Below, one piece after another: positions 16,044 through 25,313 of a stretch of 49,344 nucleotides of DNA. The notes beneath the pieces are model-generated. The model did not search any database. It was not told the origin of the DNA and saw only the letters and a list, made by a program, of their open reading frames with translations. The stretch's first letter is position 1. Every line of letters starts with the position of its first letter. The stretch is from an uncultured Collinsella sp. (GTDB lineage: Bacteria > Actinomycetota > Coriobacteriia > Coriobacteriales > Coriobacteriaceae), in contig CAUFRO010000014.1 of the NCBI GenBank assembly GCA_959027945.1, forward strand, positions 1 through 49,344, written 5' to 3'. Position numbers and translations under genes: made by a program.

Positions 16044-17066
16044 ATGGCACAGGAAGCGACCGCCAACGAGCAAAAGAAATTCAAAGTACCGCGCATCCCG
16101 GGTGACATCATGATTTACCCGATGATCGTCGGCCTTTTGCTCAACACCTTCTGCCCGCAGGTCTTTGAGATCGGCGGCTTCTTTACCGCCGCCTGCCGCG
16201 GCGGCTCCAATACCATCGTCGCCGCGATCCTGCTCTTCGTGGGTGCCGGCATCAGCTTTAAGTCCACGCCGGGCGCTATCAAGACCGGCATCGTCGTGCT
16301 GATCCCCAAGCTTGTTGTTGCGGCCGCCCTTGGCTTGGGTGTGGCATATTTCTTTAACGACAACTTCCTGGGCCTGAGCTCCGTGTCTATCATCGGCGGC
16401 ATCACGTTTTGCAACATGGCGCTCTACACGGGCATCATGGGCGAGTTCGGCGACGAGTCCGAGCAGGGCGCCGTCGGTATCCTGTTCTTTACGGCCGGCC
16501 CCGCCGTCACCATGATCATTCTGGGCGTTTCGGGCCTCGCCAACATCCCCGTCGGCACCATCATCGGCTCCATCCTGCCGCTTGTTATCGGCATGGTTCT
16601 GGGCAACCTCTTCCCGTTCATCAAGAACCTGCTGGTTCCCGGCGCCAATCCCGCGATTGCCGTTATCGGATTTCAGCTCGGTGCGTCCATGAGCCTTTCG
16701 AGCTTTATCACCGGCGGCATCTCGGGCATCCTGCTGGGTCTCATCACGCTCTTTATCGTCGGCCCCATCACCTTTGCGTTCGAGCGCCTGTGCGGTGGTA
16801 ACGGCAAGGCGGCCGTTGCCTGCTCCACTATCGCCGGCACGGCTATGACCACGCCGGTCGCCCTCGCCGAGGTCGCCCCGCGCTATGCCGAGCTTGCGCC
16901 CACCGCGTACGCCCAGATCGCCACCGCCGTCATCATCACGGCAATCATGGCTCCGATCCTGACCGGCTGGGTCGATAAGAAGTTCTGCCACGGCAAAGAG
17001 GATCTGTCGGTCGAAGGCGTCGAGGCTATTGAGGAGGCCGTCGCGACCGACATCGACGGCGAGTAA
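16044..17066 (+). CDS. kdgT: 2-keto-3-deoxygluconate permease (KdgT family)
   Basis: This 340-residue protein has about ten membrane segments and the family pattern: VPRIPGDIMIYPMIVGLLLNT at the start of the first helix, AGISFKSTP, GGITFCNMALYTGIMGEFGD, and AGTAMTTPVALAEV near the end. KdgT imports 2-keto-3-deoxygluconate, a product of pectin and uronate breakdown, with protons. ATG at 16044 follows GGGGGTTTC; an upstream in-frame ATG at 16014 has no such site. No kinase or aldolase for the sugar acid is adjacent, so the true substrate may be a related compound. Confidence 0.87.
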   Translation: MAQEATANEQKKFKVPRIPGDIMIYPMIVGLLLNTFCPQVFEIGGFFTAACRGGSNTIVAAILLFVGAGISFKSTPGAIKTGIVVLIPKLVVAAALGLGVAYFFNDNFLGLSSVSIIGGITFCNMALYTGIMGEFGDESEQGAVGILFFTAGPAVTMIILGVSGLANIPVGTIIGSILPLVIGMVLGNLFPFIKNLLVPGANPAIAVIGFQLGASMSLSSFITGGISGILLGLITLFIVGPITFAFERLCGGNGKAAVACSTIAGTAMTTPVALAEVAPRYAELAPTAYAQIATAVIITAIMAPILTGWVDKKFCHGKEDLSVEGVEAIEEAVATDIDGE

Positions 17067-17115
17067 TCGTCGACGCGAGTCAATCAAGCCGGCGTGTGCA
17101 ATTCGCGCCGTATAG

Positions 17116-17155
17116 GCGCCCGAACGAAAGCTGTCTTGCAGTGACGTTCGGGCGC
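17116..17155 (+). terminator. Hairpin after kdgT
   Basis: An 11-base perfect inverted repeat (GCGCCCGAACG at 17116-17126, its complement at 17145-17155) with an 18-base loop lies 50 bases after the kdgT stop. The following bases (CTGCTATTATTCC) are only moderately T-rich, so this is a probable but imperfect terminator. Confidence 0.5.
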
Positions 17156-17256
17156 TCTGCTATTATTCCCCTTACCCCTGCGGAGTAGGGGGTGTTTGTT
17201 GCCCAGACTCGAATCGGGCGATTCTGACCACTTGAGTATTGAAGGGATGGCGTCTA

Positions 17257-18399
17257 GTGGTTAAGGCACTCAAAATTGAGATATTCCTGCTATGCATGAT
17301 TGTTCTTATCGGGCTTGCCGCGCGAAGTCGTCGCTCCTTGTTCTCGAGTACCCAGCAGCTCTTGTTTAGCATGCTCGGCTATACCTCTGCTGCCTACATT
17401 TTCTTCGATATGATCTGGACGCTCTCGGACGGCGTGAGCACTCCTGTAGGCATCACGGCCAACTGGATTTCCAACGCGGTCTCGTTTTCGCTGTTCGCCA
17501 TCGCGTGCCTCATTTGGTTTTTCTATTCCGAGACAGTGCAGGGCTCACGCCTTTTGACCGCGCGCTATAGGGTGGCGCTCGTGACGTTGCCAACCGTATT
17601 GGTGGTCGTGCTGGCATTTACCAGCTACTGGACGCACACTATGTTCTATATCGATGCACAGGGCGTATATCGTCGCGGAGCGCTTTATATGATTCAGCCT
17701 ATCGTTAGCTACTGCTACATCATATATACGTCTTTGCATGCCTTTATTCAGACTCGAAAAGTCGAAAGTCTGCAAAAGAAGGCCATTTATCGCACCCTCG
17801 CCTTTTTTGCGGTTCCCGCTCTGGTGGGCGGTACCTTCCAGGTTTTGTTTTCGGTACCGGGCCTTTGTGTCGGTATAACGCTGAGCATCCTGCTGCTCTA
17901 CATCATCTACCAGGAGCAGCTGATCTCGACCGACCCGTTGACTGGCCTCAACAATCGCAACCGTTTTGAGACCTATATGCTGTCGCTCTTTTCAAATGTG
18001 GATCAGGCCGAAGATGTATATCTGCTTATGATGGACGCTGACGGCTTTAAGCAGATTAACGACCGGTATGGACATGTTGAGGGCGATCATGCCCTCCAGG
18101 TCATATCTGCTACGCTCAAAGAGGTCTGCTCGGCGTCTGGTGGCTTTATCGCACGTTATGGCGGCGATGAGTTTGTGGTGCTTCAAAAGGCGACGGCGGA
18201 GTAGGACATCATGTGTCTGTGCGCGGCAATCAGCGACGAGCTCGCGCGCGCCGAGGTCCCGTATCTGTTGCGGATGTCCATCGGCTACGCACGGGTTGGT
18301 GATGGCGTCGATACCTGGCAAGACTTGCTTCGCGCTGCCGACGCGGAGCTCTACCGCGTAAAGCGCGAGAAGAAGAAAGCCGGCGTCCAGATACGCTAG
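17257..18399 (+). pseudogene. Membrane-bound GGDEF protein interrupted by an in-frame TAG
   Basis: The N-terminal half has about six membrane segments. A diguanylate cyclase domain begins at STDPLTGLNNRNRFE and includes the intact catalytic YGGDEF (GGDEF at 302-306 from the GTG start). At codon 316 (18202-18204) a TAG stops the frame. The same frame then continues for 64 codons that are clearly the missing end of the domain (MSIGYARVGDG, LLRAADAELYRVKREKK) to a second TAG. One substitution would restore a product of about 380 residues. TAG is used as a normal stop elsewhere in this window, so readthrough is unlikely. GTG at 17257 has AAGGGATGG upstream; a TTG at 17239 is the alternative. The truncated product would lack the last strands and helix of the cyclase domain. 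Confidence 0.85.
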
Positions 18400-18434
18400 A
18401 AAAAAAGGGCGAACGCTGGCGTGCGTTGCGGCCC
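18400..18434 (-). terminator. Terminator for the DMT transporter gene
   Basis: Read on the minus strand, a GC-rich hairpin (arms 18407-18416 and 18423-18434) is followed by seven T residues (18406-18400). It lies 68 bases past the stop of the DMT gene and abuts the end of the convergent GGDEF pseudogene. Confidence 0.7.
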
Positions 18435-18501
18435 TCAGCTCACCGATGTACTCCATTAAGCTAAAGCATGCGAATCTCCTCTACTAAATAAGGGCGGTTC
18501 G

Positions 18502-19437
18502 CTAGGCTTTTTTGGGTTTGTTGACGATGATGATGCCGCCGCAGACCAACAGCAGGGCAACAAGTACGGTAACGGGGCTCGTGCCAGCGCCCTCGCCGAG
18601 CAGCAGTGCGCTCAACAGCACGCCAAAGACCGGGTTCATAAAGCCAAAGACCGAAACGCGGCTGACGGGGTTGACGGCGAGCAGGCGGGACCACAGCGAG
18701 TACGCGACGGCGGAAATGAGTGCCATATAAATGATGAGCGCGATGGCGGGGGCGATTTCGGTGGGGGACAACGTGCCGCCCATCAAAAACCCGATGGCGG
18801 TAAGGACCACGCCACCGACTAAAAACTGCCAGCCGGCGAGCAAGACGCCGTCATGCTCGCGCGAGAAGATGCCAATGAGGCAGGTCGACAGGGCGCCCGC
18901 AACAGTGGAAGCCAAGATAAATCCCTCACCGTCGAGCGTAAAGCCAAAGGTGCCATCCGCGCCCGAAAGGTTGACGAGCGCGACGCCGGCAAAGCCCAGC
19001 ACACAGCCAAGCACCTTGGGCGTATTGAGCCTCTCGGTGTGAAATGCCAGGGCGGCAAAGAGGATTGCGAGAAAGTTGGCGCTGGCCTCGATGATGGAAC
19101 TCGACATTGCGCTGGCGCGCGAGAGTCCAAGGTAGAAAAAGAAGTACTGCCCGATAGTCTGGAAGAGCGACAAGATAAAGATGGGCTTGATGTCGCGAGC
19201 CTGCGGAATGAGGGGATGGCGCTGAGCCGCGCTCATCCCAACGATAACCAGGGCACCGGCAAGCGTAAAGCGCAAACCTGCAAAGAGCAGCTGTGAGGCG
19301 CTATCGTGCGCGGGGATGCCAAAGAGCCCGTAACCGATCTTGATGCAGGGGAAAGCCGATCCCCAGAGTGCACAGCAGACGAGGCAGCCCAGGATGAGTC
19401 CGGGCAGGGTGGCGAGATACGGCTTGCGGCTTTCCAT
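18502..19437 (-). CDS. DMT superfamily (EamA) exporter
   Basis: The 311-residue protein has ten predicted membrane helices in two EamA repeats, with FAGLRFTLAGALV in the first and a second repeat ending LLVCGGIIIVNKPKKA. Members export amino acids, nucleosides or other small metabolites; the substrate is not evident here. A strong terminator follows it, and the purL terminator lies just upstream of its start, so it is probably a single-gene unit. Confidence 0.88.
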   Translation of the reverse strand: MESRKPYLATLPGLILGCLVCCALWGSAFPCIKIGYGLFGIPAHDSASQLLFAGLRFTLAGALVIVGMSAAQRHPLIPQARDIKPIFILSLFQTIGQYFFFYLGLSRASAMSSSIIEASANFLAILFAALAFHTERLNTPKVLGCVLGFAGVALVNLSGADGTFGFTLDGEGFILASTVAGALSTCLIGIFSREHDGVLLAGWQFLVGGVVLTAIGFLMGGTLSPTEIAPAIALIIYMALISAVAYSLWSRLLAVNPVSRVSVFGFMNPVFGVLLSALLLGEGAGTSPVTVLVALLLVCGGIIIVNKPKKA

Positions 19438-19463
19438 TATGTCCTTCTCCTATACGCGCAAAG

Positions 19464-19500
19464 CAAAAAAGAACCCGCCACCGGGCGTGCCGGTGGCGGG
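19464..19500 (-). terminator. purL terminator
   Basis: On the minus strand, an 11-base perfect stem (CCCGCCACCGG with its complement, arms 19490-19500 and 19474-19484) with a 5-base loop is followed by TTCTTTTTTGC. It sits 38 bases after the purL stop. Confidence 0.88.
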
Positions 19501-19538
19501 TGTTGTTACCCGAGGGGATTGTACCCGATGGGGAAGCT

Positions 19539-22500
19539 TTAAGCGAAGTAGGCTACGCCGCTCTCAAAGATCGGCATGAACTTATCGCCGGGGACATGTT
19601 CGGGCACGTTGCGGTACAGGTTGTCGCCGCGACGCTCGGCATGGCCCATCTTGCCCAGGACGCGGCCGTCGGGGCTCGTGATGCCCTCGATGGCGAGTGC
19701 GGAGCCGTTGGGGTTGACGGAAAGATCCATGCTGGGCTTGCCGTCCTCGCCCACGTACTGCGTGGCGACCTGGCCGTTGGCGATGAGCTGGGCGAGCACC
19801 TCGTCGTTGGCGACAAAGCGGCCCTCGCCGTGGCTGATGGCGACGGTGTAGGGGTCGTCGAGGCTACACTGCGACAGCCACGGGGACAGGTTGGACGAGA
19901 TACGGGTGCGCACCAGACGGCTCTGATGGCGACCGATGGTGTTAAAGGTCAGCGTGGGTGCATCCGGCGTGGCGTCGACGATGTCGCCATAGGGCACCAG
20001 GCCGAGCTTGACCAGGGCCTGGAAGCCGTTGCAGATGCCCAGCATCAGGCCATCGCGGGCCTTGAGCAGGTCGCGGACTGCCTCGGTGACCTCGGGAGCG
20101 CGGAAGAACGCCGTGATGAACTTGGCGGAGCCGTCGGGCTCGTCACCGCCCGAGAAGCCGCCGGGGATCATGACGATCTGGCTTGCACGGATGCGGCGGG
20201 CAAGCTCGTGGGTGCTCTCGGCGACGGCCTCGGGCGTGAGGTTGTTGATCACGAAGGTATCGGCCTCGGCACCGGCGGCGCGGAAAGCGCGGGCACTATC
20301 GTACTCGCAGTTGTTGCCGGGGAACACGGGGATAATCACGCGCGGACGGGCGATCTTGGCGCCGCCGTACACGTGGATGTCCTTGGCGCGGAAGTCGATG
20401 GCCTCGACCTCGGGGGTCTCGCCGGCGCTGCGGTAGGCGAAGACGCCCTCGATGCCGCTCTCCCAGGCCTCCTGGAGCTCGGCGAGCTCGATGACCTCGG
20501 AGCCGGTGTCGATGACATAGCCCTCGACGGTGGTGCCCAGGGGCTCGACGACAACGCCGTCGGCGACCTCGGGCAGCTCGGCATCCTCGGCGAGCTCGAC
20601 GATAAAGCTGCCGTAGAGCGGGGTGAAGAGACTCTCCACGTCTACATCCTCGGCAAGCTCGATACCGATCTGGTTACCGACGCACATCTTAAAGAGGCTC
20701 TCGGCGCCGCAGCCGTAGCCGGGCGTGGAGATGGCCAGGGCGTTGCCGGTAGCAGTGAGCGCCTCGACGGCGTCAAACGCGGCGAGCAGCTGCTGAGCAT
20801 CGGGGCGGTAGTCCTCGCCATAGGTGGCGGGGGCGATGCGGACGACGCGGTGCGTGAGGCCCTTGAACTCGGGCGAGACGGCGCGGGCGGCCTTGCCCAC
20901 GGCAACGGCGAAGCTGATCAGGGTCGGCGGAACGTTGAGCTCGCCGGCCTCGTCCTCAAACGAGCCGCTCATGGAGTCCTTACCGCCGATGGCGCCGGCA
21001 CCCAGGTCGACCTGGGCCATAAGGGCGCCCAGGACGGCAGCCATGGGCTTTCCCCAGCGCTCTGCCTCGGTGCGCAGACGCTCAAAGTATTCCTGGAAGG
21101 AGAGGTAGGCGCGCTTGTGCTCAAAGCCGGCGGCAACGAGCTTGGCGATGGACTCGACCACGGACAGGTAGGCGCCCGCAAACTGGTCGGCTTCCATCAG
21201 GTAGGGGTTGAAGCCCCATGCCATGGCGCTTGCCGTGGTGGTCTCGCCGTCCACGGGGAACTTGGCGACCATGGCAGAGCTGGGGGTGAGTTGCGTCTTG
21301 CCGCCAAAGGGCATGAGCACGGTCGCGGCGCCGATGGTGGAGTCGAAGCGCTCGGAAAGGCCCTTGTTGGAGGCGACGTTAAGATCGGTGACGAGCGAGG
21401 TCATGCGCTCGGCAAGCGTGGTACCGGCCCAGCTGGGCTGCCACACGCTGCGGGCGCAGACGTGGGCGACCTGGTGTTTGGGCGCACCGTTGGAGTTGAG
21501 GAACTCGCGGGACAGATCGACGATGGCAACGCCGTTCCAGGCCATGCGCATGCGCGGCTCGGCGGTAACCTCGGCGATGACGGTTGCCTCCAGGTTCTCC
21601 TCGGCGGCGTAGCCCATGAACTCCTCGACGTCACCGTCGGCGACGGCGCAAGCCATGCGCTCCTGGGACTCGGAAATGGCGAGCTCGGTGCCATCCAGGC
21701 CGTCGTACTTCTTGGTCACGGTGTCAAGGTCGACATACAGGCCGTCGGCAAGCTCACCCACGGCGACCGAGACGCCGCCGGCGCCAAAGTCGTTGCAGCG
21801 CTTGATCAGACGGCAGGCGTCGCCGCGGCGGAACAGACGCTGCAGCTTGCGCTCGACCGGGGCGTTGCCCTTCTGGACCTCGGCACCCGAGGTCTCGATG
21901 GACTCGGTGTTCTGGGTCTTTGAGGAGCCGGTGGCGCCACCGATGCCGTCACGGCCGGTGCGACCACCCAGCAGGATGATCTTGTCGGTGGGGGCGGGGC
22001 ACTCGCGACGAACGTGGTTTGCCGGGGTGGCGCCCACGACGGCGCCAACTTCCATGCGCTTGGCCACGTAACCGGGGTGATAGAGTTCATTAACCTGACC
22101 GGTGGCAAGGCCGATCTGGTTGCCGTAGCTGGAGTAGCCGGCGGCAGCGGTGGTCACGAGCTTGCGCTGCGGCAGCTTGCCCTCGAGCGTCTCGGAAACC
22201 GGGACGGTGGGGTCGCCGGCGCCGGTGACGCGCATGGCCTGGTACACATAGCTGCGGCCCGAGAGCGGGTCGCGGATAGCGCCGCCCACGCAGGTGGCGG
22301 CACCGCCGAAGGGCTCGATTTCGGTCGGGTGGTTGTGGGTCTCGTTCTTAAAGAGGAACAGCCAGTCCTGGTCCTCGCCGTCGACATCGACCTTCACCTT
22401 GACGGTGCAGGCGTTGATCTCCTCGGACTCATCGACATCGGTCATGACGCCGGTCTTCTTGAGGTACTTGGCGCCGATGGTGCCCATGTCCATGAGGCAG

Positions 22501-23285
22501 ACGGGCTTGGCGTCGCGGCCGAGTTCGTGGCGCATCTCCATGTAGCGGTCGAAGGCCTGCTGCACCACGGCGTCGTCGATCGTCACGTCGTCCAGGACGG
22601 TGCCGAAGGTGGTGTGGCGGCAGTGGTCGGACCAGTAGGTGTCGATCACGCGGATCTCGGTGATGGTGGGGTCGCGGTCCTCATCGCGGAAGTACTGCTG
22701 GCAGAAGGCGATGTCCGCCTCGTCCATGGCAAGGCCGCGATCGGCGATAAAGGCGGCAAGGCCGGCCTCGTCGAGCTCGCGGAAACCGTCGAGCACTTCG
22801 ACAGGCTGCGGCTCGGGTGTCTCAATGTGCAACGTCTCGGGCAGGTCGAGCGAGGCGATGCGCGCCTCGACGGGGTTCACCACGTAGTGCTTGATGGCCT
22901 CGATGGCGGCCTCGTCCAGGGCGCCCGAGATCATATAGACCTTGGCGGAGCGCACGGCGGGGCGCTCGCCCTGGCTGATGAGCTGCACGCACTCGCTGGC
23001 GGAGTCGGCGCGCTGGTCAAACTGGCCAGGCAGGAATTCGACGGCAAAGACGGCGCCATCGCTTGCGGGGAGCTCGTCGTAGGTCACATCGACCTGGGGC
23101 TCGCTAAAGACGGTCGGCACGCAGGAGCGGAAAAGCTCCTCGTCGATGCCCTCGACGTCGTAGCGGTTGATGATCCTCAGGGCCTCGATGCCCTTGATGC
23201 CGAGAATCTCGGTCAGCTCGCCCTTGAGCTGCTGAGCCTCGACGTCGAACCCGGGTTTCTTCTCCACGTAGATACGAGAGACCAT
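19539..23285 (-). CDS. purL: Phosphoribosylformylglycinamidine synthase, single-chain
   Basis: This 1248-residue enzyme converts FGAR, glutamine and ATP to FGAM, the fourth step of purine synthesis. It joins the synthetase (PurL) with a C-terminal class I glutaminase (PurQ). Visible features are IDTYWSDHCRHTTF and FKNETHNHPTEIEPFGGAAT in the synthetase part. In the glutaminase part are IPVFPGNNCEYDSARAF, the catalytic Cys near 1085 in GICNGFQ, and the His/Glu pair in GHAERR (about 1215-1217). ATG at 23285 starts MVSRIYVEKKPGFD and has AGGAAGG upstream; the frame is open 36 codons earlier without a matching start signal. No other pur gene is adjacent. The size and type match the clostridial/Bacteroides single-chain form. 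Confidence 0.96.
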   Translation of the reverse strand: MVSRIYVEKKPGFDVEAQQLKGELTEILGIKGIEALRIINRYDVEGIDEELFRSCVPTVFSEPQVDVTYDELPASDGAVFAVEFLPGQFDQRADSASECVQLISQGERPAVRSAKVYMISGALDEAAIEAIKHYVVNPVEARIASLDLPETLHIETPEPQPVEVLDGFRELDEAGLAAFIADRGLAMDEADIAFCQQYFRDEDRDPTITEIRVIDTYWSDHCRHTTFGTVLDDVTIDDAVVQQAFDRYMEMRHELGRDAKPVCLMDMGTIGAKYLKKTGVMTDVDESEEINACTVKVKVDVDGEDQDWLFLFKNETHNHPTEIEPFGGAATCVGGAIRDPLSGRSYVYQAMRVTGAGDPTVPVSETLEGKLPQRKLVTTAAAGYSSYGNQIGLATGQVNELYHPGYVAKRMEVGAVVGATPANHVRRECPAPTDKIILLGGRTGRDGIGGATGSSKTQNTESIETSGAEVQKGNAPVERKLQRLFRRGDACRLIKRCNDFGAGGVSVAVGELADGLYVDLDTVTKKYDGLDGTELAISESQERMACAVADGDVEEFMGYAAEENLEATVIAEVTAEPRMRMAWNGVAIVDLSREFLNSNGAPKHQVAHVCARSVWQPSWAGTTLAERMTSLVTDLNVASNKGLSERFDSTIGAATVLMPFGGKTQLTPSSAMVAKFPVDGETTTASAMAWGFNPYLMEADQFAGAYLSVVESIAKLVAAGFEHKRAYLSFQEYFERLRTEAERWGKPMAAVLGALMAQVDLGAGAIGGKDSMSGSFEDEAGELNVPPTLISFAVAVGKAARAVSPEFKGLTHRVVRIAPATYGEDYRPDAQQLLAAFDAVEALTATGNALAISTPGYGCGAESLFKMCVGNQIGIELAEDVDVESLFTPLYGSFIVELAEDAELPEVADGVVVEPLGTTVEGYVIDTGSEVIELAELQEAWESGIEGVFAYRSAGETPEVEAIDFRAKDIHVYGGAKIARPRVIIPVFPGNNCEYDSARAFRAAGAEADTFVINNLTPEAVAESTHELARRIRASQIVMIPGGFSGGDEPDGSAKFITAFFRAPEVTEAVRDLLKARDGLMLGICNGFQALVKLGLVPYGDIVDATPDAPTLTFNTIGRHQSRLVRTRISSNLSPWLSQCSLDDPYTVAISHGEGRFVANDEVLAQLIANGQVATQYVGEDGKPSMDLSVNPNGSALAIEGITSPDGRVLGKMGHAERRGDNLYRNVPEHVPGDKFMPIFESGVAYFA

Positions 23286-23433
23286 TGGTTCCTGCCTTCC
23301 TGATCGGTTGGGCGTACGGTACGGTATGCGGCAGCGGTCGGTTTGCGGGGTCTGCCCTGCGGTCGCCTTGAGCCACATGTTTGTAAACCTCACTATGATA
23401 CGACAGCTCGCGGCGCGTTGAGGACGGCGAGGG

Positions 23434-23442
23434 TGCTACAGT
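23434..23442 (+). promoter_or_regulatory. Candidate extended -10 promoter for the antiporter gene
   Basis: TGCTACAGT (TGn plus TACAGT) lies 27 bases before the ATG of the antiporter gene in the divergent gap shared with purL. A convincing -35 box is missing. Confidence 0.35.
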
Positions 23443-23469
23443 GAAGCGCAAACAAGAGAAAGGCATCAC

Positions 23470-25032
23470 ATGGCATTCGTTTCACTCGCCATCATCGCGC
23501 TCGTGGCCTTTGCAAGCCCCTTCATCGCCTCGGTGATTCCCGGAAAACCCGTTCCCGAGACGGTCTTTTTGCTCGTGTTCGGTGCGGTGCTGGGACCCCA
23601 TATGCTCGGCGTCATCCATGTAGATGCCGAGGTCTCGCTGGTGTCCGAGCTCGGTCTGGCCTTTTTGTTCCTGCTCGCCGGCTTTGAGATCGACCCCAAG
23701 AGCATCACGGGCGTCGAGGGGCGCTACGGCTTGGCGACGTGGGTCGTCACGTTTGGTATCGCCTGGCTTGCCGTGCGCTTTACCCCGTGGTTCTCGGTCA
23801 GTCATTTCGACGGTATCGCCGTGACGCTTGCCCTCACTTCTACGGCGCTCGGCACGCTCGTGCCCATCATGCGCGAGCGCTCGCTCACCGGCACGCGTGT
23901 GGGCGACTCGATTCTCGCGTATGGCACTTGGGGCGAGCTCGGTCCCGTGCTCGCCATGTCGGTGCTGCTGTCTGCTCGCACTGGCATCCAAACGCTCGTA
24001 ATCCTTGGCTTGTTTGCGGTGGTTTGCGTGTTACTGGCCGTGGTCCCGAGCCGTTCCAAGCGCGTCGGCAGCCGCTTCTTTGCGTTTGTCGAGGAGCGCG
24101 CCGATACCACGTCGCAGACCTTCGTGCGCCTGACGGTGCTTATTTTGGTCACGCTCGTGGCGTTCTCGGCCGTCTTTGATCTCGACATCGTGTTGGGTTC
24201 TTTTGCCGCCGGCTTTGTCCTGCGCTATATCATCCCCGAGGGCAACCATACGCTCGAGACCAAGCTCGACGGCCTGGCCTACGGCTTTTTGATTCCGGTG
24301 TTCTTTACCGTATCGGGCGCAAAGATTGACCTGACGGCCGTGGCGTCGCGTCCGGGCTTGCTCGCGGGCTTTATTGTGGCGTTGCTGATTATTCGTGCCG
24401 TGCCCATCCTCATCTCTATGGGCATTTGTCCTGCGACGCGCGATGTGTCGGCGTATGGTCGCATTACCGTGGCGCTCTACTGCACCACGGCCCTGCCGAT
24501 CATCGTTGCCGTGACAAGCGTTGCCGTCAACGCGGGCGCGCTGTCGCAAGATATTGCGTCGGTCATGGTTGCCGCCGGTGCCATCACGGTGTTCTTGATG
24601 CCGCTGCTCGCGCAGCTCTTCTACCGCGTGGTCGATGCCGCGCCGGTCGCCGCCGTGGCAGAGGTTGCCGAGCATCCTTCCGACGCGCTCGACATCCTGC
24701 GCGCCCATCACGATTTGGCGAGCCTGCTCGCACGCGAGCACGAGCTGCTGACCTCGCATGGACATGGTCGCGTATTCGAGGGCTTGCCTACGCTCGATAC
24801 GATTGCCGAGCGTCTTTCCGCCGAGGCAGCGAACGGCCACATCGATGCCCGCATCGTGGACGCGGCGCATCTTCTTGCCGATAAGACCTATGGTGATGAG
24901 CTTGACCCGTCCGAGCTGACTCCGCGTGAGCGCCGCCGCCTGGAGCGCGCCAAGCTCGCCGTGCACGAATACCGCCGCCGCATGCTGGAGCTCTACGCGC
25001 GCAATGAAGCTCAAGACGACGACGGCAGGTAG
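23470..25032 (+). CDS. CPA2-type cation:proton antiporter with C-terminal helical extension
   Basis: The first 390 residues contain about 12 membrane helices with the Kef/NapA-type pattern: PETVFLLVFGAVLGPHMLG, GLAFLFLLAGFEIDP, FDLDIVLGSFAAGFVLRY and IPVFFTVSGAKIDL. It would exchange Na+ or K+ for protons across the membrane. The last 130 residues form a soluble charged helical region that lacks an obvious RCK/TrkA nucleotide-binding motif. AGAAAGG lies upstream of the ATG. The gene is divergent from purL and is followed by the hairpin-repeat region. Confidence 0.88.
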   Translation: MAFVSLAIIALVAFASPFIASVIPGKPVPETVFLLVFGAVLGPHMLGVIHVDAEVSLVSELGLAFLFLLAGFEIDPKSITGVEGRYGLATWVVTFGIAWLAVRFTPWFSVSHFDGIAVTLALTSTALGTLVPIMRERSLTGTRVGDSILAYGTWGELGPVLAMSVLLSARTGIQTLVILGLFAVVCVLLAVVPSRSKRVGSRFFAFVEERADTTSQTFVRLTVLILVTLVAFSAVFDLDIVLGSFAAGFVLRYIIPEGNHTLETKLDGLAYGFLIPVFFTVSGAKIDLTAVASRPGLLAGFIVALLIIRAVPILISMGICPATRDVSAYGRITVALYCTTALPIIVAVTSVAVNAGALSQDIASVMVAAGAITVFLMPLLAQLFYRVVDAAPVAAVAEVAEHPSDALDILRAHHDLASLLAREHELLTSHGHGRVFEGLPTLDTIAERLSAEAANGHIDARIVDAAHLLADKTYGDELDPSELTPRERRRLERAKLAVHEYRRRMLELYARNEAQDDDGR

Positions 25033-25044
25033 CCAATGCCGCCG

Positions 25045-25215
25045 CGGAAAATGCATCCCGGAATTGGCGTCCAGAGTGGGATGCAGTTTCCGTGAGAGGC
25101 CCGTTGCGGAAACGGTGTCCCAGAATCGGCGTTCAAAACGGGGCACATTTTCCGAAACATGGCCCTGAGGGAAGCTGCGTCCCGGTCTGGGCCGGAATTC
25201 TGGGACACGGCTTCC
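25045..25215. repeat. Three tandem hairpin repeats with a 62-base period
   Basis: Three imperfect palindromes begin at 25045, 25107 and 25169, exactly 62 bases apart. Each has a stem of about 14 bases opening with GGAA and ending in CCC (for example GGAAAATGCATCCC at 25046-25059 with its partner at 25078-25091). The loop is about 17-18 bases and carries a shared core in the first two units (AATTGGCGTCC, AATCGGCGTTC). The third is best aligned in reverse orientation. Stem sequences differ between units but pairing is largely kept through paired changes and G-T pairs. They occupy the gap between the antiporter stop and the bidirectional terminator; no coding function is evident. Confidence 0.75.
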
Positions 25216-25228
25216 ACTTCAAACAGAA

Positions 25229-25270
25229 GAAGGCGCGCTGCCTGCGGTTGATGCAGACAGCGCGCCTTTT
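25229..25270. terminator. Bidirectional terminator between the antiporter and SDR genes
   Basis: A 16-base stem with one mismatch (AAGGCGCGCTGCCTGC at 25230-25245, partner 25253-25268) has TTTT-type tails in both directions: CCTTTTGCG on the plus strand and CCTTCTTCTG on the minus strand. It serves the two convergent genes. Confidence 0.8.
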
Positions 25271-25313
25271 GCGTTGGGCCTCGTTGAGGTTCGAAGTCGT
25301 GGCTTGTGGCCCC

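Noticed and set aside
18202..18204. Recoding of TAG as an amino acid in the GGDEF gene
   Set aside because: TAG ends several intact genes in this window (for example etfA, etfB, cutC and rel), and no recoding element is visible near it.
19500..21923. 807-codon open frame opposite purL
   Set aside because: It mirrors purL codons on the other strand (Gly/Leu/Val/Asp-rich) and has no recognisable domain; purL is certain.
25045..25215. CRISPR array
   Set aside because: There are three units only, the repeats are palindromes with differing stems, the spacing sequence is not unique spacer-like, and no cas gene is near.
25011..25217. Short open frames over the tandem hairpins
   Set aside because: The apparent peptides follow the repeat units, not a protein pattern; structure explains the region better.
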